This document shows, piece after piece, positions 1-11,211 of a DNA stretch of 64,000 nt. The DNA is taken from the NCBI GenBank assembly GCA_020726505.1, contig JAHLEZ010000010.1, positions 2,046,001-2,110,000 of the forward strand, in the 5' to 3' direction. The notes under the pieces are model-generated. The model was not told the origin of the DNA and made no database searches. It saw only the letters and a program-made list of their open reading frames with translations. This DNA comes from Leptodontidium sp. MPI-SDFR-AT-0119. Its lineage: Eukaryota; Ascomycota; Leotiomycetes; Helotiales; Leptodontidiaceae. A program made the translations under genes and the position numbers. Numbering within the stretch: position 1 is the stretch's first letter; the number at the start of each line of letters is the position of its first letter.

Positions 1-2
1 CG

Positions 3-1521
3 GTCACAGTGTCAAGCAAGCGCAACAACATCACTGTTGACAATCGGACGTCGAGAGCAGCCAAGCCCACACGAGGGCCTCGCAGGAGGCCCAGCCCAAC
101 TCCGGGAGTTCCATCAAACAAGAAGAAACAAGAACCGGCACCGTGTAACATTTGCGAAGGAGATAAAATCCTCCGTTTCGAGAGCCGACATACTGCGATG
201 CTGGCATGCCAAATCGAGTCCTGCGGAAAATGGTGGCATCATTGGTGCTTAATGACGGTCCAATATGATGAGAATGTTGTCACTCCAGACTTCACTATCT
301 TTTTCCCTCAGGTGGGAAACAGAGAAAATGACAATCTCATCTTCATATGTCCTGATTGCTCACGTCCACCTGGACGTGGATATGCAAATCAAGCGGCCGA
401 AGCAATGTCAACTTTCCTGGATACGATGAGAAGGCTGAGAATAGAGGCGAGAAACACTGAAATCCCCGAGACACCCAATCCCATGGTATCTTCGTCGGCC
501 AGAGAATTGAGTGAAGCACAAGCCTCTCAGCATATCCCACCTTGGTCGGACGAGGTCGCAATGCCATTTGAACTTGCAAAAAACGAAAAGCTCCAAGGCT
601 TCGACGAAACAGAAGTAAAAAATCTCATGCGACACCTCACTGAGTCGATCTTCAATTTCGACCGGGAAGTTTTTGAGATACTAGAAAGATTCGCCAGCTA
701 CAACAAAACGCCGCTAGGTTCGTGGAACACCGTTGATGCTTGCTCCAAAATTATTCCAGGCAAGGCGTGGTACCTCCTGGACGACGTGAGTGGCTTGACA
801 GGAAAGCACGCACCAATCACTGCCGCACTGAGAGCCATTCTGGGGATCCCTCGACACATGCCGTTCAAAATAGACCCCAGCTACAAAAACGTTCCGTTCT
901 CGAAAGTTCATGTGGCCTTGATATGGTCTTTCGTCATGGATATCCTGCTCAATAAAATTGATATATATGAGCTCCCAAACATGAAAACATTGAGAATCAT
1001 GATGTCGGCTATCCACAGCTTTGCAGATGAAAGTAAGTCTTGTCTCACTGATCGCCATTGTTGCACTTGGCAACATTTCAATAGGATGGCCCGGACAGGG
1101 AAAGGACGCATTGCAGGAGATAGAACTACGAACATGGAGCAAACCACAATTCCAAGCAGAGCTGCTGCAGAACAAAGCTTTCATCTCCAAGAAATTTGAC
1201 GATTTCCTTGCACCATTGACGAAAGGCTTCAACCACAAATATTCACACTATAAAGATGACCTGATCAGCACTATGATCAAGCTCTGGTCATATTTCTAAT
1301 CACTCAGAGGCACCTGGATCGAGATAAAGCCGGAGCTCGGTGCCCAATTCGATCCAAACCGGTTCGAGATAAACGATGATGATGGTACAAAGATCTTGAC
1401 GGACGAGTACTCGGTAGCTTGGGTTGTTCGCCGAGGTTTCGAGTATTATGGCATCGATGGAGCTCTTGTTGCCACACAGAAGGCGGTCGTTATAATTGAC
1501 AGACAGGACTTGGTGATTTGA
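3..1521 (+). pseudogene. PHD-finger protein, 5' end outside window, interrupted by stops
   Basis: The frame is already open at the left edge, so the N-terminus lies outside. A Cys/His zinc-binding pattern (CNIC, CQIESC, HHWC, CPDC) is seen at about 130-360; it fits a PHD finger, a chromatin-reader module. An intron at 1033-1084 (GTAAGT to ATAG) joins exon 1 to a second exon in a new frame. That frame meets TAA at 1297-1299, but coding-like sequence continues in the same frame to TGA at 1519-1521. No GT donor lies between 1140 and 1285, so an intron does not easily remove the TAA. Restoring CAA gives a smooth read-through, so a C-to-T nonsense change is my preferred reading. The finger assignment is fairly sure. 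The rest of the protein is not recognised. Confidence 0.55.
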
Positions 1522-2118
1522 TGCCGTTCAAAGGTGGGGTTCACAAGATTGTCGAAGTTTTTGACTTTTGGTCTTGCTCCGCAACAGTAAAGTGGGCGGG
1601 GGGGGGGGGGGGGGGGGAATTGGCGACACCAAGACAATTGTTCGCGTATATTTCCTCAAACACCAAGAAAGTCCATGGAGAAAGTGAATTTGTTAGTTAT
1701 TGATATTTGTAAAGATCTTAATCGTGTTTTAGTTGGTGTCGTTCTTCATTTGTAGAGAATGACCTCTTCTGCTGTTTACCTTGCATTGACTGGCACGCGG
1801 GCAGAGCCATCCTTCCAATTTAGTGAAACCAAGATTAGCACCTGAGTAGGTTTTGGGTTGCCGTAGAACACAGCCAATATTAAACCAGGATAGCGCATGA
1901 TTAGCTCCTAGGCCATACAAACCCAGTCTGTGGTACGAGCATCCACACTTTGAAAGCCCGATAAGTTTGAATACCCCCACGCTGATGTTTCCCAAAGCCG
2001 AAATACGTCTTCTCGGAAGCTACTTGTTCCTGAAGAGGTTGGTATGAGACGTGAGGATGCCTCCCGGGATACAGATAGCCAACTTGAATCTGCTGGTGTT
2101 CGAGCGCAAGAGAACTAG
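1522..2118 (+). pseudogene. Decayed continuation of the PHD-finger reading frame
   Basis: This is the same frame as the exon before it (codon starts at 3n+1). It reads as protein but is cut by TAA 1588-1590, TAG 1864-1866, TAG 1891-1893, TAG 1909-1911 and TGA 1951-1953, and ends at TAG 2116-2118. The last 50 or so codons are open and rich in charged residues (for example KLLVPEEVGMRRED). Every stop can come from CAA, CAG or CGA by one C-to-T change. A G20 run interrupts the frame at 1598-1617. An 88-codon open frame on the other strand here (1729-1995) is taken as a shadow. It may be the tail of the PHD gene or a second fossil. Confidence 0.4.
1598..1617. repeat. G20 homopolymer
   Basis: An uninterrupted run of 20 G lies inside the decayed frame. 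Such runs mutate easily and are also a typical assembly error site. Confidence 0.9.
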
Positions 2119-2736
2119 TTGATATACCTAGGCTGTTAATATAAAATCACGATACTGATATCTAGACTCCTGTGCGCCTGTTCGCTATTTTAACCCACAA
2201 GGCAGTCTACAAGGCTGAAGGGATTCCCGAGTTGAGCCTCACCATAATACGGCGAACAGGCGCAAATCTGCACACTTCTGCTCAGCTCGGAAGAACCTGC
2301 TTTTTGTCCCACCTGGAGTAGCACTGCAGGAGGTCCTCGCAGAGTCACACCAGAGAAGCATGCAACAAAGTGTATTTCAATATTATGAGGCAACTATCTT
2401 AATTTAATGCCAATGAAAGAGCTAATTCCCGATCATTCGAATTCCTTTTCGTAGCCACAGTTCAACATGCTGCATCACGAATGAAAAGGAGGTTTTTTTT
2501 ACGCTTCAACAACTGGATGAGCCATATGTTGATGTATCTGCAATGGATTTGGTTTTTTTTTTTTTTTTTTGTTTTGGTCCACTATATCCAGCTTGTGAAT
2601 GGAACTAAGAGAACGGGAATGAGAGGCGTTGTAGCTGAACTTTTGGCTCGCACTGGCTGGGCTGGATATTTCCATGCTGTTTATTCATCCCGACTTTCAC
2701 TCACTTGATATTTTTATATTTTTCTTTCATTCCCAG
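2119..2736. other. Gene-free stretch with a T18 run
   Basis: I see no supported gene. An uninterrupted run of 18 T is at 2553-2570. The end of the stretch, a pyrimidine-rich tract closing in TTCCCAG at 2736, looks like the acceptor of the exon that follows. Confidence 0.5.
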
Positions 2737-3146
2737 AAGCTCGCACCGCACCTAACGATTCAGCAACGGCCAAACATGCCATCACGTTACTGTACGTTGG
2801 CGGCATATGTCTCCTGATGAAAAGCGTCGCAGCTATCGCAGACAACGGATTCGAAAATCCACCTGATTTCGACAGTAGTCATCCGATTAACGTCATTGGA
2901 AGCTTTCCAGTCGGATCAGTATTCAACATCCGATGGAGGACCATCTACGATAAATTCAACCTGGTGATGTGGCAGTTTGGCGGTGTCTCCGATCTTCAAT
3001 GCCTTCCAAACTCTCGTATGCTCACAACTCGCACTCCCCCTAAAATCTAAACTAACCCTTTTTCATCAGAAGAGATCTCTAATCCCACCGAATGCGGAGA
3101 TTGTCGAAGCCTCATAACCCAAAATCTGGCCAAAGGATCTCTTTAG
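2737..3146 (+). CDS. 3' exons of an unidentified gene
   Basis: A good acceptor (tttctttcattcccag) opens a frame that stays clean through 2737-3015. A GTATGC donor at 3016 and a TCATCAG acceptor at 3069 define an intron with a CTAAC branch site. Exon 3 continues from 3070 to TAG at 3144-3146. The product has a short hydrophobic stretch (LLYVGGICLLM) and ends in a Cys-containing tail (TECGDC). No 5' exon with a start codon was found upstream. It may be the 3' end of the PHD locus or an independent relic. I do not recognise the family. Confidence 0.35.
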
Positions 3147-4674
3147 GTAACTAGGCGCATACCTTCCGACAACACCTAGTCATAATATGCGTTGTCAATC
3201 GGATCTAGGAAGTATGTAGATACAATCAAGAATAGGGTTTGCTTGCCTATATCGGTGAGAGTCACTAGTAGGAGCTCCACAGCAAGCAAGACATCTGAGA
3301 TGACCTTTTGGAATGTATCAGCCTATCAGGTATAGAAGTAGGTGTGGGCAATAGTGAAGTGGTGGGATCTGTGGCTTTAGATAAAGGGTGAGGCGAGGTC
3401 GGATCGCTTAGATACATTAACATTATGACATAACCGTGTACTGCGAATATCACTAACCGTCAGATTCCCCTTGTGCTGCTGGTGGTGATCTTGTAGTGGT
3501 ACGAATAGCTGTAGGCCCTGCACTATCTAGTCTTACCTTTATATCTTCTATGTCGGCAGCAAGTCGGTCGGTGAGAAGCTTCGTCTTGCGTCGGTCCTTG
3601 AATGTGGCCATCTTACTTCTTAGTGCCGCTTGAAGTTGAAGCACTGCCGTTGGCGACATGAATGGAGGAGGTGTGATGCTATCCGAGGGTCGGCGACTGC
3701 AAGTGAGTGTGAATGGCAGTGGTGTGAGGTGCAGTGCTACAACGCGGGAGTTGCTAGCACGAGAGAATGATGAAGATGGGGTGACTAAGGTGATCAGTAA
3801 AGGTAAGAAGATTGAGTACTGAAGAGTGATAACCAGAGGAGCTGTGAAGCGTGCATCAATGGTGTTTGATTGTTGTGGGTAGTGTATGCCGTGGGCATGT
3901 GAGGTGAAGAGTTGAGAAGATCTGGAGAGCTGTGAAGCGTGTATCGCAGACGCTCTTTAATTTCTGGGTGTAGGATAGAGATAAGTATCCCTCGGGGTAT
4001 GGGATAGAGTAGAGATGACTGGTAAGAGGTGAGCATCTACTTGTACTTGCTGGAGTTTCACTGGTATTGAAAGGACTGAAGTATTTGTCGTTGGAGGACT
4101 TGATTTGATTGTGAATGACGGTGAGGCCTCGTTGGCGATGTGGGAGTCCTAGCTCTCTTCATCGGATTCCTAGCTAGATATTAGTTCTACGGAAGAAAAA
4201 GAAAAGCTGCAGCTGGGGCCGCCCAGCTACCCCGGAGTTAGATGGACGGCAATCTTACAAGTCCTCCATGTTCGCCTACGTACCAAGGGAATGGATTGTC
4301 CGAGATGGCGCGGCGCTCAGTACCGAAGCTGTGTGAAGGGAGATCCGAGCTGCAGTCGTGATTGAAAATGGGATGGTAGTGAAGTGGATAATTTGATCGT
4401 AAATTTGAAGCGGTGTGGTGTGCCTCGCTGTAAAATATGTAATTGTCATCCCCAGGTACGACTTGCTCTATGATTTTTCTGAAGTTGGCGCGGCCCGCTT
4501 GCCGCTGTGACATATCAAGGCGGGATTTACAACGTTTGCCTACATCCCCGTACGTCTGATTGACAAGATAAATTGTTAAAATAAAGTGCAAAAGAACTCA
4601 TATTTTTATTAAAGACTGGATAATCATGTCCGTCTACTGTAGAATATGCTAAGTTCCCCTTTCAAGTTCCCCCC
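3147..4674. other. Gene-free stretch, only short uncertain frames
   Basis: The longest plausible frames are on the minus strand: 3453-3659 (68 codons, coiled-coil-like, rich in K, R, D and L) and 4238-4591 (117 codons). Neither has a recognisable domain or convincing splice partners. A near-repeat of about 20 bases (GAGCTGTGAAGCGTGnATC) occurs near 3839 and 3930. Confidence 0.4.
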
Positions 4675-6501
4675 TCACCGTCTCCTCTCATCCACAACCC
4701 GAATAAGCTCATGATAAAACCTAATCATCTCCAACAATCCCTCAACAGGCATCCTCTCATCAACGGTGTGCATCATACTACCCCTCGGATCCAGACTAGC
4801 ACGCCACGGCGACCAACGATAAATCTGCGACGAAAGCTTCCAATAAAACTTCGTGTCCGTGTTCCCCGTCAACAATACAGGCGCGACGATGACGTCTTCT
4901 CCAAAAACACCTCTGATGGTTCCGGTCAGCCATTTGAATCTCTCGTCCTCGATGTTGGAAGTTGGAGACGGTTCGAGTGCGCTGTATCCAGCGAGGGTGA
5001 TTGTTCCTTTGGTGTTGCTGGCTGCTTCCTGGCCGAATCCTTGGACTCCATAATCCCACTTCTTGGCTAGAGGCGAGAGAAGACGGGGGGTAGTAGTCCT
5101 TGACAGTTTGAACTGACTCTTCGACTCCAATACGATGGTTCACAATGATATGGGCGGTCTCTGGAAGGGCATTTGCTGTTCTTATTTAGCGTGGTGTGCG
5201 GAAATGAGGAGAGATTCGCTTACATTTCTCCCCTCCTTGAACAACATCCACAGCGGTTGAGGTTCTTACCAAGGCTCGTGAGTCGACTGAGCTGTCCATG
5301 TATTTGAGAACCTTATCCGCTGATCTCGGATCCAGAATCGCTTTCCGCAAGTCAGATGGGATGTCTTTTGCATAGAGTGCAATTGTCTTCAGGTAATTCG
5401 AGGTGGGGTTGGCTGGTGTTAAGCGAGACTGGAACGGGTTGTCTTCGATTGCTTGGATGATTCTGGCAAGGTACCCAACTGCATGATCAGTTAATTGGCA
5501 CTTGGAGGAGGATGTAGTTGTTCATACTTGCAGTATGGTTTGGCGGGGTTGATGAATGACCACCAGTAGTGTCGATGGTAAGAACCACATCAAGGTACCC
5601 CTTCTCAGCCGTAGCAGGGAGCGCAAACTCGGTTCCGAAATGTTTCTCGATACCTGGAATTCCTTCATCAAACTATGAAGTCTGTTAGCTCTAACTCAAC
5701 AGTATCAAAACCTTTGTCTTACGATCAATTCTACACCATCTTCCCCGTAGATCTCAAGTAATCGTTCGGCCAAACATCTGGCACCATACCCACCTTCCGC
5801 ACCCCCTTCTTCGTCAAAACCAACAGCGAATACCACCGTTCTTTGCGGCTCAAAGCCAGCCTTCAGAAGTGCGTCAATGGCTGAGAGGATAGCGATAACG
5901 TTCGATTTATCGTCCTCTGATCCCCGGCCCCAGATGAAATCGCCATCATAGTGACCAGAAAACGGCGGGTAAGTCCATCTATCTGATGTCGCCTCTGGCG
6001 CTGGAACAACCTTAAGCAAATAAGTATACGCGAGCACTCCGAGAAGGTGAAACTCACATCTGTATGCGCCATAAACACAAGAGGCTTCAGTGATGAATCG
6101 GATCCAGTCCAGGTATACAAGGACGCATGTTCATTGATAGTAACAACTTCCAGATCTTGATACCTGCAAAACCTTCATCAGTCTCATCTTTGATAGCGTA
6201 AGCACGTGACTTACACTTTGGGAAATGTCTTCTCGAGATACTTTGGCAACTCGTAGAAAACATCCCAGCGTGGATCGTCTCCTACTAAACCCATCTCATC
6301 ATAAGTGACCGTGGGGATCTGTACCAGCCCGGAGAGCCGCTGGGCGACGACGTCTCGATATTTGGTGCCTTGGAATAGGCTGAGGTTGAATGATACGAGG
6401 TCTGCTCTTGGAGAAGGATGGATGATTGGTTGATCTGGCGCATTCTCTGAGATTTCGGGTGAAACGTCCTCTGGTGGGTGGGTGTGGTATATGATCGTCA
6501 T
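4675..6501 (-). CDS. M20 family metallopeptidase (carboxypeptidase S-like), frameshifted
   Basis: Gly-X carboxypeptidases of this family are two-zinc vacuolar or secreted enzymes that trim peptides. Exons on the minus strand are 6501-6215, 6163-6058, 6010-5723, 5672-5528, 5478-5224 and 5175-4675. The metal and catalytic motifs are in order: HTDV (His129, Asp131), GRGSEDDKSN, a DEEGG glutamate pair, and the dimerisation-domain signature GGHSS. The expected C-terminal HTVDERM follows. In the last exon the frame changes at a run of six C (plus-strand G6, 5085-5090). With five C the conserved KDYYPRLLSPLAKK stretch reads through, to about 526 residues. The exon total is one base over a multiple of three, which agrees. 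No N-terminal signal anchor is seen, unlike yeast CPS1. The gene is either recently broken or carries a base-call error. Confidence 0.85.
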
Positions 6502-7191
6502 GATGCGTCTCGTCGAGGAGTTCTGAGGTGGAGTAAGGTGGGCAATGGAAGTCTGGTAGAAAATTCCCCTTTCGACGCTCGCTTTATTTCAGACTCAGAA
6601 TCCAGCTGGGTGACATAATCTAGAGGGTCTAGCTGTTGGGGTTTGTCTTTCGTGATAATCGAGTCGCCGTGCAGAACCTCGCAAGCTTTGTTGATACACT
6701 GCGGGGATATGGAAAGCTTCCCTCCCGAGCGAGTTTGGATTGAATCGACTACACTAATGACGATTAATTATTGGCGATGACCAGTAGCTCTTTGCGCAGA
6801 AATCTGCAGGCCTGGCTATGCATGACGTGAGGAATCGAGGATATCAGGAAGAGATCTGGATGCCCCCATTCTTCAACGTCGTCGTTGCCCCACGGTAACC
6901 AGACACCACATCCTTGTTTCTCAAGCGAACATCCTCTTCGGGACTAGAGTCATGTGAGTTCTTCGCCTCGATATTCTTGGACTACTTTCTAGTTTCAACT
7001 TAGCTGAACTCTAGGAGACAAAAAGGGATATAGAATCCAGAATAACTGAAGATTATCATAAGTGGTTGTGGTTGATGTGTCATTAGTGTAAATTCAAAAT
7101 AAGTATATAGGTGAGCAAGTGAGAACGCGGAAGGGTATGTCTTCATCCTCTTTTTCATTTCTCATTTACACCTACAGCCCTCAGATTCGCT
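6502..7191. other. Divergent promoter region
   Basis: This lies between the head-to-head starts of the M20 peptidase (minus) and the dioxygenase (plus), so it probably carries both promoters. A pyrimidine-rich leader (about 7137-7185) precedes the plus-strand ATG. No specific operator was recognised. Confidence 0.45.
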
Positions 7192-8271
7192 ATGAGCTGT
7201 GAGATCTCCCAGAAAATATGTTAAAGAGTCTTCAAATCATAAAACAACTGTACTGACGTCGAAAATAGCTTTAAACACTGAAACATTCCCAACTGAAGCG
7301 GGCACCGAGATCACCCGCCTCTCAGCACTAGACCCAAAAACAACACCCGAACTCATCGAGTCCCTCCTATCTCGAGACGGAGCCGTCGTAATAAAATCCC
7401 TCGCATCTCCCTCCCTCTGCGCCCAAATCCGCACAGACCTCAAACCCCATTTCGAAGCCGACAGAGTCGACAAGTCAGGCTTCTTCCCTTCCACAACCCA
7501 ACGAGCCACGGGACTCTTCGCCCATTCAGACTCCTGCGTTGAACTAGCACTCACGCCACTTTTCCAAACCGTTGCGGAAAAGGTTTTGAATAGCACGTAT
7601 ACCTATTGGGAAGGGCAGAAAACCAAAACGGTCACTGGGAAACCGCAGATTGCTAGCACGGTTGGGTTTCGTATTAATCCGGGTGGGAAACAACAGGCTC
7701 TGCATCGAGATGATGCGGATTATCACACGCGTAATATTGATATGCCGGTTATGCTAGGATGTGTGACGGTTTGCGCTTCTATTCCTGTGAATTGAAAGCG
7801 TTGTGCTAATTCGAGGTCTAGGCAGTAACGCGAACGACAAAAGAAAATGGAGCAACGGTCGTTATCCCTAAAAGTCACCTTTGGGGACCAGACCGCTGCC
7901 CTCTTGATGAGGAAGCCATTCCCGCTGAGCTTGAGATTGGAGATGCCATGATCTTCGTCGGCAACGTATACCATGCCGGTGGAGCAAATACCACGAAGTT
8001 GGTTAATCCCACACCGCGACGGTTGAGTACTGACAACTCGTACAGAGACGAGGCACGAGAGACCGTTGGGATTTTCATGTGCAAAGGTACACTTCGACAA
8101 GAAGAGAATCAGTATCTCATGGTCCCTCCAGAAGTCGCCAAGAGGCTTTCCCCACGGGCACTTCGGTTGCTGGGGTATGGGATCTGCCCACCGGCATTGG
8201 GGTTTTACCAGTACCAAGACCCCATGTTGGCTATCTTCGGTGTGGATGATGATGAGACTGTGAAGAAGTAG
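7192..8271 (+). CDS. Phytanoyl-CoA dioxygenase (PhyH) family Fe(II)/2-oxoglutarate oxygenase
   Basis: Members hydroxylate small molecules with iron and 2-oxoglutarate, in lipid breakdown or in secondary metabolism. I place the start at ATG 7192, not the in-frame GTG at 7199, because exon 1 (7192-7219) splices over a 49-bp intron with a CTGAC branch site into exon 2 (7269-7768). A second intron (7769-7821) leads to exon 3 (7822-8271). The total is 325 residues, usual for the family. The iron-binding facial triad is visible as HRD (His155, Asp157) and the distal His227 in GNVYHAGG. An Arg-containing stretch (RDEARETVGIF) could bind 2-oxoglutarate. The gene converges on the Zn2Cys6 factor with 70 bp between stops. 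The substrate cannot be told from sequence. Confidence 0.85.
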
Positions 8272-8341
8272 TCTGCAAATCAGATTTTTTTTTTGAATTT
8301 GTCAAATCAGACCTGACATTGACTCCCGTGGTCGTGATGAT

Positions 8342-9889
8342 TCAAACTGCCAGAATTCGAATTCCCCTCAATTCCCACTCACGAGCTCTCGTCGACCACT
8401 CAGAATCCTGTCCCGCCCAAAATTCCTCCAGAAATTGTAGAACAGCCTCGAAATGGCCAGAACCCATATTTTGAATGATCATCCGATACACAGCCCGAAC
8501 GAAAGTCTGTTTTGGGATATCTCCGTGGCTTTCTGTTCCCAAAACGAAAACTGGCCAAGGAAAATTCTGGACCCATGCCAGCCCGTTTTCGAAATCATCG
8601 AGGATTTCAAACAGTCTCTTGCTCGAGTAATGAACAGCGGATGGATCTGAATCGCTCAAATGAAGCGATCTGTAGGAATATAGCAGGCCTGCGTGATGGT
8701 AGATTTCAACCATCCGGATGAAATCACGTTTACGTGACGTGTCGTCGAATGGTAGACTGCCTGCTGCCATCAATGTAGAACCGCGAGCCATCTCAAAGCT
8801 GCTGCAAAGCTCTTTGGACGTGATGTTACCAGCCGAGGAACTGTCAACTTCATGGTGTTTCTCTTGAAGCCTTTCCCGCGACTTTGAAGTCACAGAATGG
8901 ATCGTCTTCAGGAACTCGCCAAAGATAACATCTCCTCGTGCAGTTTCAGGCAGAATAACACCATCCGTGACACCCAAATCAAAATTCGTAGTACATGCCA
9001 ACACATCCAGTATCGACAACTGATTCCTGAGAAACGTGTAGAGCTCATTATCACACCTATCCGCTGTCCCAAGAACATTCACCAACGTCCTCGCAGCTTG
9101 TCTATGAGTTTCCCAATTCATCGAATTAGACCCCATCATCTCATACCCCGATAGTGTCAGCATCGAGGCCAGCATCCACTCAGCTGTTTCCATGTCCCTC
9201 TCAGTGCTGAAATCATAACTCTCTGCCAGGCGGCTGGTGACTTGTTGAACACTCTCCGTTATCGTCAGAACTGCTGCGTCGCATGCTGACTTGGAGAATC
9301 CGGAGTCCATTTCTCCTGATGCGGAGATATGTTTTGCTGATATGGCTAGGATAGAGAGCATCAGACCAGGTTGTCGGTGAGCAAGGGGGAGAACGAGGCG
9401 ACGATATGCGTTGTGCTCTGAGTCGAGCCAGACCATAAGCCCGGCTATGTTTTTGTCGTAGTGATCTAAGAGCTGAGCTACAGTGGCATCACTGGGAAAA
9501 CTCGGTGCGAGATTTCTATCAGCTGTGTAGCTCGAATCGTCCATAAGATATCCACTTCCCTGACTCGGCTCTTGATGCATATCCATCTCAGGACCTGGTG
9601 TTGGTTGTTCATCATCGGCAGAGGGAAACTGCATTCCTTTGAAGCGACCTCGAATAGCAATCGCATTGGCCCATCGGAGCTTGTTATCGTACCCAGGACA
9701 CTCATAATGGCGTTTGGTGCATTTCGCGCACGCAGGGAGGGCACGATCGCATTTAATGCGCCGTGTCTTGCATTTTTGACAATCTGCGGGGTAAGTCTGA
9801 TATTAGGGTGCTGAAGTCGGACAAGCAGGGGCACACAAACCTTGAGGTCCATGTGAAATAGAATCACTGTGCGTAGTCCTAGATGACAT
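8342..9889 (-). CDS. Zn2Cys6 transcription factor with fungal-specific regulatory domain
   Basis: This is a nuclear DNA-binding regulator. Exon 1 (9889-9841) gives 16 codons. A 57-bp intron (9784-9840) then leads to a long exon to 8342, 496 residues in all. The binuclear cluster is Cys18, 21, 28, 35, 38 and 45 (spacing 2-6-6-2-6), just after the splice point, so the intron decides whether the finger is made. A basic linker follows (YDNKLRWANAIAIRGR). The remainder resembles the C-terminal regulatory domain typical of these factors (for example LMLSILAISAKH and a helical ADRCDNELYTFLRNQLS region). It ends 70 bp from the convergent dioxygenase gene. Co-regulation is possible but is an inference from position only. 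Confidence 0.88.
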
Positions 9890-10399
9890 GATAGCTTGTA
9901 AAAGCCTGATTGGAAAGCATTGGGTTTGTCAATATTTGATCGATACAGTGAGAGAGTGACAATCACAGCATCACCGAAAGGCTCAGGCGGGGTAGTCCTC
10001 AAAGTTCGTTAGCGTGGCTTTGCGCTAAGTTCCATGGTTTTACAGCACACTTTCGCTAAAACCCCCCTAAATTTGAGCGAGTCGTTTCTGAGCAAAACAG
10101 TGCAGTACACCGAATCATCATATTTCATGGGGTAATAAACTTGGGTAGGCAAGACAAATACGTTGCCTCTGAAGTATTCAAGTTGGGCAGGAGTTGACAT
10201 ATCTCAATAAAACTAGCCAATAAACTCAATACCTACAGCACTTTTTGGAATGAGATGCGGGGGACTTTATTAACTCCAGGAAGGGATGCACATGAGCCCA
10301 ACTAAAAATATTCTCTTGGTCCTCCAAACATCCTAATCCACCAATCCTTCCATGAGTAGTAACAAGTGAAGCTCGGAGTCTACGCCGCAAGATCATCAT
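9890..10399. other. Intergenic stretch
   Basis: It lies between the transcription factor start and the peroxiredoxin stop. A 63-codon minus-strand frame with its own ATG (10200-10009) has no domain or splice context and is not accepted as a gene. Confidence 0.45.
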
Positions 10400-11211
10400 T
10401 CATCCCCTAGATGCAATCACAGCCTCCTTGGACAGTGGCGTATATCGAAGGTACGGCTTGACGATGCGGAAGTCGGGAAACAAGACTTTCGCTTTCGAAT
10501 CATTCACACTCGGGTGAACGATTACATCGTTTCCTGGAGTCCAGTTTACGGGTGTGGTGATTTGATATTTGTCCGAAGCTTGAAGCGAGTCTACGACACG
10601 AAGAAGTTCCGCAGTGTTCCGGCCAGTTGACGCCGGGTATGCCATGATCAGACGAACGGTTTTCTTCGGGTCGATAATGAACACTGATCGGATCGTAAAT
10701 GCGATGCCTCTCGCGTCTACGTTCGTGGTGTCCTGGTGGTCCAACCTATATAAAGTTAGCGCCAGTTGAAAGCATGGCAGGGAAGATATACATATCGTAA
10801 GCAAAAGCAATCTTCCGATCTTGATCTCCAATTATCGGAATTGTCAATGCAGTTCCAGAGATTTCATCAATATCACTGATCCAGCCTCCGTGGGTTTCAA
10901 CTGTATTTGCAGAAAGTCCGATCAACTTCACACCCCGCTTCACAAATTCCGGCTCTGCTCTCGCCAGAGCTGCCATCTCGGTTGTGCAGACTGGTGTGTA
11001 ATCTTCAGGATGGGAGAATAGAATCGCCCATTTATCTCCGATCCACTGGTGAAAATCAATTGGACCTGCTGTTGTCTCTGCGTTGAAATTGGGTGCGATG
11101 GACCCCAATCGGAGTCTATTCGCGTCCTAAAGTCAGCAACCAGGAATCATCATGAATATCCACATTGGTTTGAGAAGGCACATACGGCGTGCCTCGTGGT
11201 TCTTCGTCCAT
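10400..11211 (-). CDS. 1-Cys peroxiredoxin (Prx6 type)
   Basis: It reduces hydrogen peroxide and organic peroxides through a single peroxidatic cysteine, in cytosol or mitochondria. Exons are 11211-11186, 11115-10792 and 10745-10400, 231 residues. The catalytic motif PVCTTE places the peroxidatic residue at Cys52. The Prx6 C-terminal arm is present (NWTPGNDVIVHPSV and the YLRYTPL end). For intron 1 the first AG after the branch site gives the wrong frame. The second AG, 11 bases on (..GCGAATAG), restores the LRLGSIAPNF start typical of the family, so I use that acceptor. No targeting peptide is obvious. Intact. Confidence 0.93.

Noticed and set aside
1729..1995. 88-codon minus-strand frame
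   Set aside because: The plus strand in the same place carries the better, stop-interrupted coding frame continuing from upstream. The minus frame is its shadow.
10009..10200. 63-codon minus-strand frame with ATG
   Set aside because: Short and featureless, and lies in the upstream flank of the transcription factor.
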